This document shows positions 54,378 to 64,000 of a stretch of 64,000 nt of DNA, piece by piece. The stretch lies in contig JAWHQI010000004.1 in NCBI GenBank assembly GCA_033032865.1, positions 25,092,001-25,156,000 on the forward strand. The letters are read 5' to 3'. A program made the position numbers and the translations under genes. The DNA is from Dactylorhiza incarnata (Eukaryota > Streptophyta > Magnoliopsida > Asparagales > Orchidaceae). The notes below the pieces were generated by a model, which did not search any database, had not been told where the DNA came from, and saw nothing but the letters and a program-made list of their open reading frames with translations. Within the stretch, counting starts at the first letter, position 1. Each line of letters begins with the position of its first letter.

Positions 54378-55930
54378 TTTTTGGTGCCAACAATGATGGT
54401 AAGACTTGGCAGAAGGGAAGCAACTGTAGTGATCATGATAGGTCATAACTGTTGTGATGCAAACATACATTCTATGACTGTAGTGTTTTTGTCCAAACTC
54501 ACCGGAGCAAAAACGCCGCACCAAACGGAGCCATAGACATAATATTTGATGTCTCCACCATATTGATCCAAATAACCCTTAACCATCTAACATATAACTA
54601 TATAAGTTGTAAATGACATTCCTATATTCACCAATTCATCCAAGAACTTGATTTTTTTTAATAACATGATATTAATAGCATTGCATATCACCATTTCTCT
54701 ATATTATCTAATTGTGCTTTTGGATCATAGCAAAATTGATTTAAGGCGGCATTTTTTCTCTCCTCTGGAACATCAGCAGAACCTAGAATACATCTATCTT
54801 CGGATTAGGTATATTTAATTAATGCTAGATTTGTGTAAGTCTTTAAATTTCAATTACATAATTATAATTATTTTATAAATATATGCAGTTTATGAGGGTT
54901 ATGTCTCTTATTCGTTGACAAAATTCAAACAATGAGACCACTTCTAATGATACACCTCAAAACAAATCATAATACAAGAGTTAACCCCGAAAAAGGTAAT
55001 AAAAATTGACGTTAATTGTGTACTAATATCTGAATTACTTTGAAAAACTAATTAATGCAATTGATAGCAGGTGATCAAGGAGAAAATTGATGACGACATA
55101 TCTTTAGGCTAATATTGTAGGTGTTGTCTGGAGGCCTTGACTCGTACTTGAAGCATCAAGAAGGGAATGATTATATGATGCAAGAGTATACCATGCTTGT
55201 GTGTGGATCAAACACCATGTTATGAAGGTACTAGTGACATGTTATTGTAGGCATATGTGGATGTTGATAGAACATGATATACTTAGTTATTGAAAATTTG
55301 ATTTGTCTGAAATTTTTTTGGATATGGTGATGGTGTTTGTTCTGATAATGTTAGGTTTCAAGTTGTTATTCACTCCATCATTGATTTTTAATTAATTGAT
55401 TATTAATTTGCAAGCATTGGGGGCGGTTTATTTTTATTGATTTTGCAAGCATTGGTGATGGATTTTGTATTTGTTCTGATATAGTGGAAGGAGTTATGGA
55501 GGGGTATCGGTGAGAAAATAGTCGGCTGGAAGAGAATCCAGAGACTGGAGCCTGGATATTGTTCTGGCACTAGGCTGAAACGAGAAGGTTGGATGTTGTT
55601 CTGGACTAAAGAGAAGGTTGGCGTGAAAAGGAGAATTAGAGTTAATGGGGGTGGGGAGATATGGTTGAATGTGTGCGAGGGGCTGGGAGGATGTCCATGT
55701 ATGGGAATGTGAGGGGCAATTTAAGTGGAGGAAAATTAAAGGCGGCAATTATGGTCTTCTTCTTTTGTGTAGTGGGGGTAAGATAGTTATAGAGTGGGTA
55801 TAGCTAATGGGTAGTTAATGGAGATAGTTATGGATAATTATGGTGTTTATGTGGAAGTTACATGTAGTTACACAAGTAGTGGGATAAGAGGAGTTGGTGG
55901 TGGAGGGTGGGCAATTTTATGTGGGCTGCA
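54378..55930. other. CACTA interior, no gene seen
   Basis: AT-rich. A CACTACACAAAAGAAG sequence on the minus strand near 55760-55775 could be the end of another CACTA family, but no partner end was found. The 84-codon minus frame at 55494-55748 is low-complexity and unsupported. Confidence 0.5.
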
Positions 55931-55939
55931 TTTTTTTAA

Positions 55940-56170
55940 AAGAAAAACTGCAACATTGGCGGCGTTTTAAAGAAAACGCCGCCAATGCTCCTGCAATTTT
56001 TTTTAAAAATGCCTAGTATTGGTGGTGTTTTTTTTTAAAACACCGCGGCTATTGGCGGCGTTGTTTTTAAAAAACGCCGTCGATTCCTGTAGTCGCGCGC
56101 TTTTTTAAAAAATGCCGCTGATTCTTGTAGTCGCGCGCTTTCCAAAAAACGCCGCAAAATTCTTTCGCGG
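55940..56170. repeat. GGCGGCGTTTT hairpin cluster
   Basis: Several stems: GGCGGCGTTTT with AAAACGCCGCC (about 55960-55985), GGTGTTTT with AAAACACC (about 56024-56044), GGCGTT with AACGCC (about 56056-56082), then CGCGCGCTTT copies. This style is usual in CACTA subterminal regions, so it is probably a remnant of a different CACTA. Confidence 0.65.
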
Positions 56171-57855
56171 CGATCCATACCGCAACGTTTTTTGTCCAGA
56201 TTTCTGTCCAGATTTCTTAGAGAAATTGGACAGATTTCTTAGAGAATTCTGGACAGTTTCTCCTACAGAAATCTGTACAACTTTCTCTAAGAAATCTGAA
56301 GTGAAATCTATCCAGATTTGAGTTCCTTCAGTTTCACCTAATGCAGGGGATGGTGGATGTGTGTGAGTTTGTCTAGCTGCCTTTCTCATTTCAAGTAAAT
56401 CATGCCCATTTATTGGGCTCGTGGAAACAATTTTACTTATGCAAATAGATTCACATAAGTTGCATGCATAGTTTGGCCAATTAGACTTGCTATAATTGAT
56501 TTCTGACATGTTAATGTGCTTCATATTTTGTTTGCTAAACAAACTTGTTGATTTCAATTTTTGCTTCATGTTAGAGTATGCATTTATTGATCATAGCTTT
56601 GCTTGGGTAAAAAATCAGAAGCAAACACATTATTAATGTGTCAATTTCTTGTTGTAATATTTTTTTCTGAAAACTCAACTCGTTGTTATGAATGAAGATA
56701 AATATGTCAGTGGCGTGCTTCAACTTTTTTCCTTTATTTATTTTCTGAAAACTCAACTTGCTTAAATGTTTTTGTTGGTGCATTAAAAGTTTGTAGTCTT
56801 TTATTTACAAGTTTCATTCTTGCGATCAAATCATTCTAGGATTCAGACATATGGATCATCTACGCCAACATATAGAAATGCAATTATATACTGTGGGGCT
56901 GAGATATTGTTACTTGAATGGGAATGTAGATCTGTCCGCTTGGTAATTTAGCTCATGCTATGAGTCCCCCCCCCCCCTCTCTCTGTCTTATGCATTTTTG
57001 AATGCTTTACTAATAAAGAGGATGCATGAAATTTGTATTTTTGGTTTTTCTACATTCTCTTTATTATAGCTGCTCATAGGGATAGCTGATGGAGGCATCA
57101 AAGCATGAAATGTCGATGCTAAGAGAGTTGTCTGTGATCTAAATACCACTCAAGAATTCCCACGGTTCTTTACTAGATAGTTTCTGAACATAACATGTGA
57201 AATTTCTTCTTATCACTTTAGCGTTGCAATGAAGTGTTGTGGACTTGAAGTGTAGCCCAGTTGAACCAATTTTTGTCTTTGCTTCTGCATCTAGGCGGTA
57301 TTTACTTCACCGACTCTTTTCTTTTAGTTTAAAAAAAAAAATTTACATAAAAACTACAGCTAATACCTCCTTTAGTAACTTCTAACATTCTTTGGTTCCG
57401 CATGTGAGTCTCCAACATGAGAAATGATCAAGTACTCTTTTTAAAAGTACAAGAAGCATAACATTAGTAGTTGTGCCTGATTCATCTCCATTCTGAACCT
57501 GTTCCAGCCTTCCAAGAAGGAAGTTAATAGAAGAGAAAAAAATCAGGAGTTCATATGCTTAGATAGATCATGTATATTGTCTCTTGTTTTATCTTCTTTG
57601 AATGGCCCTTTTGGTAAAAATAGCTCAGGCTTAAAGTAAATTCTTTAGCAGGAGTAAAAAGGCCTTTGAAAGTTCTATAGCAGTTTGAAAGTATGCCTTT
57701 GAAACCTGTAGGACTTTCCCCGTAGCTTGCTCTGGTGGGAATAGATGTTGATTAAGTACTATTTTTCCCCTCAAATTCAAATGATTAGTTATGTATTGAA
57801 TTAATGACCATTTTTCTGAATTGAATTTTGTGATCTTAATTGCTCTCTTTTATTT
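56171..57855. other. CACTA interior, no gene recognised
   Basis: 56180-56310 repeats CAGATTTCTTAGAGAA / TTCTCTAAGAAATCTG in both orientations, a local inverted repeat. The remainder looks intron-like. The 154-codon minus frame at 56105-56569 spans this repeat and has no recognised domain. Confidence 0.4.
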
Positions 57856-58110
57856 GTAGGGTGCTCGAGCATTGACCGACAAGTGACGAAAGATTCATTA
57901 GTCAGAAAGTGATGGACGATTCATTTTTTGAAAAATGACGGAAGATTTATTAGAAACATGTTGATCTTGTAATGTAATATTGTATTATTTTAGAAGAGAT
58001 GATAATAACTTGTACTCTATGTAATACATTTTGGTGTGAATAAATACATGTTGATCTTGTTACGAAATATTAAATATATGTGTGTTTTCAAGATTATTAT
58101 TTGTAATAAA
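57856..58110 (+). other. Possible terminal exon and 3' region near the CACTA right end
   Basis: TTTATTTGTAG then GGTGCTCGAGC looks like a 3' splice site followed by a short end exon. Three AAAGATTCATTA/ACGATTCATTT-like units follow. No protein family recognised. Confidence 0.3.
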
Positions 58111-58189
58111 ATCTCAGGTACACAAAAAATAGAAATGGAATATTATTGATATATAAATGAATTGGCTATAGTAAGAAGAATGGAAAACA

Positions 58190-58580
58190 AATGTAACGAT
58201 TTTTTTGTTACTATTGTTTAATCTATTGTAACGAAATATTGTTTATTATACTTTATTGTAACGAATTTAGTTTATTTTTAGTGAGGAAAAATTAAATCAT
58301 TTGTAACGAAATAGTTTTAATCGTAACTATTTTTTTGTGAGGAAAAAATAACATTCGTAATGAAATAATATTTATTGTGACCAATTTATTGTGAGGAAGA
58401 ATCTCTATTTGGTGAGAAAGTATCATTTGTTACAATTAATTTATTTGTAACAAAATGCATACATTCGTTACAATAACCTTTAGCGTCGAGCTTTAGAGGA
58501 GGACCGTTACTTAAAGTTTTTTTCGTTACCAAAGAGTTTTTGTAACGAATTTTGGCACTTATTGTAACGAATTAGGTCCT
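58190..58580. repeat. CACTA right subterminal repeats
   Basis: A dozen or more GTAACGAA / TTCGTTAC words matching those at the left end. Confidence 0.8.
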
Positions 58581-58606
58581 TACTATAAGTGCAGTTTGTT
58601 GTAGTG
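58576..58606 (-). repeat. CACTA right terminal inverted repeat
   Basis: The minus strand starts CACTACAACAAACTGCAC. Confidence 0.9.
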
Positions 58607-58609
58607 TCT
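58607..58609. other. Right target-site duplication TCT
   Basis: Matches 47797-47799. Confidence 0.88.
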
Positions 58610-61283
58610 AGTGAACAACCGACATAATCGGAATCAGAATAACCAAATAAAGTAAAATCATCACTATGTGGATACCACAAACCAAGTTTAGATGTGCCAA
58701 TTAAATATCAAAAAATTCTTTTTACCACTTTTAAATGTGATTCTTTGGGATCGGCTTGAAATCTAGCACATAAACAAACTGAAAACATAATATCAGGTCT
58801 AGAAGCGGTTAAGTATAAAAGTGAACCTATCATGCCTTTATATAAAGTTTGATCTATGGATATTCCACTTTCATCTTTTCCTAATTTTAAAGAGACACTC
58901 ATAGGAGTACTAGCTTGTTTAAGATTTTCAAATCCAAATCTTTTCAAAACATCATGTATATATTTTGATTGGTTTATAAAAATTCCATCATGTTTTTGAA
59001 TAATTTGAAATCCTAAGAAATATTTTAGTTCTACTACCATGCTCATCTCAAATTCACTTTCCATCATTTTAACAAAATAATTACATAACTCTTCATTAGT
59101 GGCTCCAAAAATAATATCATCAACATAAATTTATAAAACAATTAAATCATCATCAACTTGCTTAATGAAGAGTGTACAATCAACACCACCCATTTTAAAA
59201 CCATTTTGTAATAAATATAAGGTCAATCTATCATACCATGCTCGTGGTGCTTGTTTTAAACCATACAAAGCTTTTAGTAACAATACACGCGATTAGGAAA
59301 TTTTTCATTTATAAAGCCTGGGGGTTGTTCAACATAAACTTCTTCCTTAATCAACCCGTTTAAAAATGCAGTTTTAATATCCATTTGCAATAATTTAAAT
59401 CTTTTATGACTAGCAAATGCAACAAAAATTCTAACTGCTTCCAATCGTGCAATGGGTGCAAAAGTTTCATCAAAATCTACCCCTTCAATTTGATTGTATC
59501 CTTTCGCTACAAGCCTAGCTTTGTTTCTAGTGATCCTAGAGTCAGTATCTAATTTATTTTTAAAAACCCATTTGACTCCTACCACAGGATGATCACTAGG
59601 TCTATCTACAAGAATCCAAACTTTATTTCTTTCAAATTGGTTAAGTTCTTCATTCATAGCTAGGAACCAAGATTCATCATTTAAAGCGGTGACAACATCT
59701 TTTGGTTCAATATTTGAGACAAAACATAAATTTGAAAAAATTTCATGTAAACTAGAACGTGTACGTACCCCACTTGATGGTTCTCCAATAACAAGTTCTT
59801 GTGGATGATCTTTTGAGAACCTTAGCTCAGTTGGAGGTACATATCCTTGTTCTTCTTCTTCTTCACCATCTTTTTCATCTTCTTTCTCTACTTTTTCTTC
59901 ATCATCATCATCATCATTTTTCCTCAGATTTTGTTCCATATCTTCTTCATTTTTCTCATTACCTGCAACTTTAGTATTTTCTACACAAGAAATGTTTTCA
60001 TCAAATTTTACATGAATAGTTTCTTCAACCACTTTAGTACGCTTATTATAAACTCTATAGGCCTTGCTAGTTGAAGAATAACCAATGAAAATTCCTTCTT
60101 CACATTTTTCATCAAATTTACCTAAGTTATCTTTTGTATTCAAAATAAAGCATTTACAACCAAAAACATAAAAGTAAGATACATTTGGTTTTCTTTGAAA
60201 ATAAATTTCATAAGGAGTTAATTGTAATGTAGGACGAATCATGACACGCTTAATAATATAGCATGCAGTGCTAATGACTTCGGCCCAAAAATATTTTGGC
60301 AATTTAAATTCACAAAGCATAGTACGTCCTAATTGTTGAAGTGTTCAATTTTTCCTCTCCACTACACCATTTTGTTGTGGTGTGCGAGGTGCGGAAAATT
60401 CGTGTTTTATCCCAAATTCATTACAATATGAAATAATTTTTTCATTATCAAACTCTCCTCCATGATCCGATCTAATGCATTTTACTTTTAAATCAAGTTC
60501 ATTTTGAATACGTGAAATTAGTTTTACAAATTCATCAAAAGCATCAGATTTTGAATTCAAAAACAGTGTCCAACAAAATCTATAATAATCATCAATAATA
60601 ACAAATGTATATTTTCTACCTCCTAGACTTTGTGTAGTAATTGGACCAAACAAGTCCATATGTAATAATTGTAAAGGTCTAGTAATAGAAATAACATTTT
60701 TGCTTTTAAAAGATGATTTTGTAAACTTTCCTTTTTGGCATGGTGAACATAATGAAGAAAGCTTTCCATTCAAATTTGGTAAACCTTTTATTATTTTATT
60801 TTTAGAAAGCTTTACTATGCGTTTAGCACTAGAATGTCCTAGTCTCCTATGCCATAATTCAAGTTCATCATTCTTTGAAATAAAACATTTAAGTGTAGAA
60901 TGAGATAAATCATGAAAAGTGATTGTATAGACATTGTTTATTCTTGGTGCAGTAAGTACGATTTCGTTTGTTTTAGAATCAATAGTTTTGCAAAGGTTTG
61001 AGCTAGAGTCAAATAAAACATTTAGATTTTTATCACATAGCTGACTAATAGAAATTATATTATGTTTCAAACCTTTAACATATAAAACATTTGAAATTTT
61101 AAATTCTTCGTTACCTACTACTCCAACGCCTTTGACTTTACCTTTGCCATTATCTCCAAATGTCATTGTTCCACCTTTCTTCATCTCCAGGCTAAGGAAC
61201 TTTGATTTATCGCCCGTCATGTGTTTTGAACATCCAGAGTCCAAATACCACACATCTTCCTTGTTCCTAGCCGGCACGCACAC
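58607..61283 (-). pseudogene. Copia pol: protease, integrase, RT, start of RNase H
   Basis: On the minus strand. Protease: [13 protein letters not shown]. Pre-integrase finger: LWHRRLGHSSAKRIV..CSPCQKGK. Integrase: HMDLFGP, RSDHGGEF, QQNGVVERKN, then a TGA (60345-60347) where arginine is expected. [18 protein letters not shown] and [10 protein letters not shown]; a one-base loss near 59280 shifts the frame before [12 protein letters not shown] near 59130 precedes YVDDIIFG (about 59110-59130), then ELKYFLGFQI. RNase H begins GYSDSDYVGCS and is cut by the CACTA. Confidence 0.92.
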
Positions 61284-61312
61284 CTAAAAAGATGATGAGA
61301 GTAAAGATTTGG

Positions 61313-63235
61313 TTACCCAAGTGGTCCCTCCCATGGTATATAGGTGGACGCCTTAGGTACCCAGATTTGTTTAACGTGAACTTTTCCTTTCTTCCAACAT
61401 GAGCCTGAGATGTGACCAAATCGATGACCTTTGGCACATACAATGAATGGTGAGGAACCATTTTTCAATGGTTTCTCTGGACTCTTGCTGGAGGAAACAT
61501 CTTTATGTGTGGACTTAGAAAAATTTTCATTTTGAAAAACAGGTTTTCTGAACCTGGAGCTGTCACTGGTTCCGACATCAGCTGTCAGAAATTTCCTACA
61601 GCTTCCAGAGCTTCCAGAAACGTATCCTAGCCCAAATTTTGCTGTCCCATGGCATTGGTTGTCTAAAATCATATCCAGAGATTTTTTCCCAACACCAAAT
61701 TTTCCAATTGCCATGTTCAACTCATTTACTTTGGACTTTAAAATTGAATTTTCTTTTACTATCATGCCACATCTATTTGCAACATTTTTCTTATAATTCT
61801 CTAATTGAGAATGAGAGGTTTTAATAACTTTTTCTAAGTCCTTTTTCTCTTTTACAAGTAGATCAATTTTTTGATCGGACTTAGAAATAGTACTTTCAAG
61901 TTCTTTTATCCTTGTCGAAGAGTGATCACACTCTTGACAAATTACCTTCTCTTTCTCAATAGTTTTCAACTCATTTGATAATTTTTTGTTCACTTTTAAA
62001 AGACCTTTATTTTCAGACTTTAAAAAATCAATTTCCTTTAGGCTTTTCATAAATTCAGAATATAAATCATCATAAGATGAAGGCGTTACCTCAGTGTCAC
62101 TTTGGACACTGCTATCATCATCATATGTAATGTTGCCTTTTGTCACCAAGCATACATTAGTCTCCTCTTCCTCCTGTGTTGAGGAATCACTTTCTTCACC
62201 AGACTAAGAATCATCCCAAGTCTCTGCCTTTAACACTTTCTTCTTGTAACTTTTATCGTGCCTCTTTGCTTTTTGCTCTTTTAGATACTTTGGGCACTTG
62301 CTTCTGATATGACCAATCTTCTTGCAATGGTAGCACTCCGGTAGCAGACGCTCCTCTTCATTCTCTATTTTTCCTTTGCCTTTTTGATAGGCAAAATCGT
62401 TCTTTTTGAAAAATCTTTTAAATGAATTTCTCCTCTCCGGATTTCTCATAAGCTTCTTAAAGTTCCTCACAAATAGTCCTTCCTCATCTTCCTCACTTTC
62501 TTCAGATTCAGTTTCAACTTCACTTCTTGATTTCAACGCCAAGCTCTTCTTTTTGGGCTCCAAATTGTACTATTGGCTTTGGATTTTCAACTCCACTTCA
62601 TGGGTTTTTAGATTCCCAATGAGGCTCTCCAATTGTAAGGTCTTAAGATCATGTGACTCAGAAATTACAGTCACTTTAGGATTGAACTTCGGGGGAAGTG
62701 ATCTTAAGAATTTCCTTACTAAATCTCCATTGGAGAAAACCTTACCCAGCACTTTTGAATCGTTCACAATTTTAGTGAATCGTGTGTACATTGTATCAAT
62801 TTCTTCATCCACCTCCATTTTGAATCTTTCAAACTCTGACTCCAGTTGAAATAGCTTTGAATCCTTTACCTGCGAAGTACCTTCATTAGTAATTTCTGAA
62901 AGATTCCAAATTTCAAATGCAGTTTTACAAGCACAAACTCTATTAAATTCAGTGCGATCTAGTGCGCAGAATAAAGCATTCATGGCTTTTGCATTGTTCT
63001 TACATTTTAATTTATCATTGTCATCCCACTTGTCTTTGGGTTTGTCCATAGTTACATCTCCTACAACAAATGTTGGGGAAGTATAACTCGTCTCGTCCAT
63101 ATTCCAAACTTCTATGTCGAGAGCTATTAGAAAACACCGCATTCGGGTTTTCCAATAGTTATAGTCTGTGCCCGTAAAAAGTGGTGGCCTACTAATTCCT
63201 TGCCCCTCAACGAACGCGTGATCGTTGTGCGCCAT
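61313..63235 (-). pseudogene. Copia gag with two in-frame TAG codons
   Basis: One frame from the ATG at 63233-63235 (MAHNDHAFVEGQG). Copia-gag N-terminus PPLFTGTDYNYWKTRMRCF; UBN2 domain to about 62570; TAG near 62567; basic linker; zinc knuckle CYHCKKIGHIRSKC (about 62290-62330); TAG near 62204; coiled coil (61740-62060); a second, irregular knuckle-like CAKGHRFGHISGSC near 61430; end VKQIWVPKASTYIPW. Without the two stops it would be about 640 residues. Confidence 0.88.
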
Positions 63236-63270
63236 TACTCCCGGTGGTAAAACCGTTTTGGAGTAACCTC

Positions 63271-63282
63271 GTTCTGATACCA
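63271..63282 (-). other. Primer-binding site (tRNA-Met type)
   Basis: TGGTATCAGAAC on the minus strand, two bases after the LTR end. Confidence 0.85.
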
Positions 63283-63284
63283 CG

Positions 63285-64000
63285 TGTTGGATCTTGTGGC
63301 GCCCTTAGAGGGGGGGGGGGTGAATAAGGGCCTTTTTAACTTAAGATTTTTACTTAAGAATTTTTAAAACAAATTTTGCTTTTCTAAAAATCACTTATAA
63401 AAATTTTCAAACTATGAAATTTTTAATTTAATTCAAACACAAATTTCTAAGTTAAAGATTAATCAACCAAATTTGCAATTGAAGAAAAAGTCATAATTTT
63501 TAATTATGAAATTCACATACAATAAAATGATCTTAACAATGCTTAAGATCAAAGCACAAATATGATAATAAAATTCTAAAAATTTGAGTTTACCAATCCT
63601 TCTCCCAAGGATCGGAAGGATATCACTTGTCTCTCCATAGACGAAGCCCAAGCCTATCCTCTAGATCTTCCCAAGATCTAGACGTAGCACACAAGGCCAC
63701 GATTTCCTACCAAGCCACGCAAGGACTTGGACTCTCCACACAAGGAAGCGATTTTCCCCTAAGCCACGCAAGGACTTAGACGTCACGCATAAGTAGACGA
63801 TTTCCCTACCAATACAAAGTGAAATGTATATAAATGAAAATACAAAATGAAATGAAGAACACCCTAGAAATTCAGATCTCTGAAAGGAAGGTTGAAGCCT
63901 CGAGATGATCGTTGATGTAGAAGCGCGTCCGATCTCGTCTTCTATCTCAAACCTTTTAAGCACAAATGGGAGTTGATGAGGTTCTGGAGCTCTCTGGTTC
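63285..64000 (-). repeat. 5' LTR of the minus-strand copia element (partial)
   Basis: The 3' 716 bases of the LTR, matching 44623-45312 closely with a few indels (for example extra bases near 63475). The rest is beyond the right edge. Confidence 0.9.

Larger units (their letters stand above)
47800..58606. mobile_element. Non-autonomous CACTA transposon
   Basis: 10,807 bp. The terminal inverted repeats share the first 18 bases (CACTACAACAAACTGCAC), then diverge and meet again in TAAGGAC. It is flanked by TCT and carries subterminal GTAACGAA repeats at both ends. It splits the copia RNase H in mid-domain. No frame resembling a TNP2-type transposase is present. The interior holds duplicated AT-rich blocks, satellites, a foldback MITE, exon-like sequence and a gypsy LTR. 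Confidence 0.9.
44623..64000 (-). mobile_element. Decayed copia element (Sirevirus-like), right LTR runs off the window
   Basis: Minus strand: 5' LTR from 63285 rightwards, primer site 63271-63282, gag 61313-63235, pol 58607-61283 continuing at 47370-47799 past the CACTA insert, a spacer with several polypurine copies, and 3' LTR 44623-45872. In-frame stops and one shift break gag and pol. Without the CACTA it would be about 8-9 kb. Confidence 0.9.

Noticed and set aside
56105..56569. 154-codon minus-strand frame
   Set aside because: It crosses a GGCGGCG hairpin region and a local inverted repeat; no domain or homologous pattern recognised.
1..64000. Endogenous pararetrovirus or other integrated plant virus
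   Set aside because: No movement-protein, coat-protein or caulimovirid-type polymerase arrangement was seen; all polymerases fit copia or gypsy domain order with LTRs.

Overview
The window looks like nuclear heterochromatin of a flowering plant, probably a eudicot. It is almost wholly nested transposable elements: Ty1/copia Sireviruses, Ty3/gypsy Tekay-like chromovirus, Athila and Tat-like elements, and one CACTA DNA transposon. I found no host gene, tRNA, rRNA, CRISPR array or prokaryotic operon. The plant assignment rests on the element families, on initiator tRNA-Met and tRNA-Asp type primer sites, and on AT-rich, intron-like intergenic sequence; the species cannot be told.

Layout. (1) 1-5013: minus-strand LTR pieces and a decayed copia gag; a copia LTR at 3359-5013 abuts a truncated chromovirus LTR. 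(2) 5014-25174: a decayed minus-strand chromovirus. Its 3' LTR is split by a structurally complete, very young Sirevirus at 6760-18253 with a perfect CTTAT target duplication, equal 1376-bp LTRs with about two differences, gag, pol and a two-part envelope-like reading frame. (3) 25175-25857: a fragment of another Sirevirus envelope-like gene. (4) 25858-44622: a decayed plus-strand Athila element. Its gag is interrupted by a 5' LTR plus gag of a copia element (28444-30815), and its integrase by a non-autonomous, gag-only copia derivative (34209-42790, GGACC target duplication). (5) 44623-64000: a minus-strand copia element whose right LTR runs off the window. Its RNase H is split by a 10.8-kb CACTA element (47800-58606, TCT target duplication). 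The CACTA carries satellites, a long foldback MITE, a Tat-like LTR with a 63-bp hairpin array, and exon-like sequence, but no recognisable transposase.

How the parts act together. Only the 6760-18253 Sirevirus looks potentially competent: LTR promoter, tRNA-Met primer site, capsid/nucleocapsid Gag, protease-integrase-RT-RNase H Pol and a polypurine tract are all present. The gag-only element at 34209-42790 keeps LTRs, primer site and polypurine tract and would depend on Pol supplied by a relative. The other elements carry stops, frameshifts or damaged catalytic motifs.

Most unusual observations: each of three copia elements has its own palindromic DNA motif repeated both in the LTR and in the non-coding spacer downstream of the coding region. 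In the young Sirevirus this spacer also holds a TATA box just before the envelope-like frame, which looks like an internal promoter. The gag and pol frames of that element do not overlap and are closed by stops on both sides, with a splice-acceptor-like sequence at the junction.
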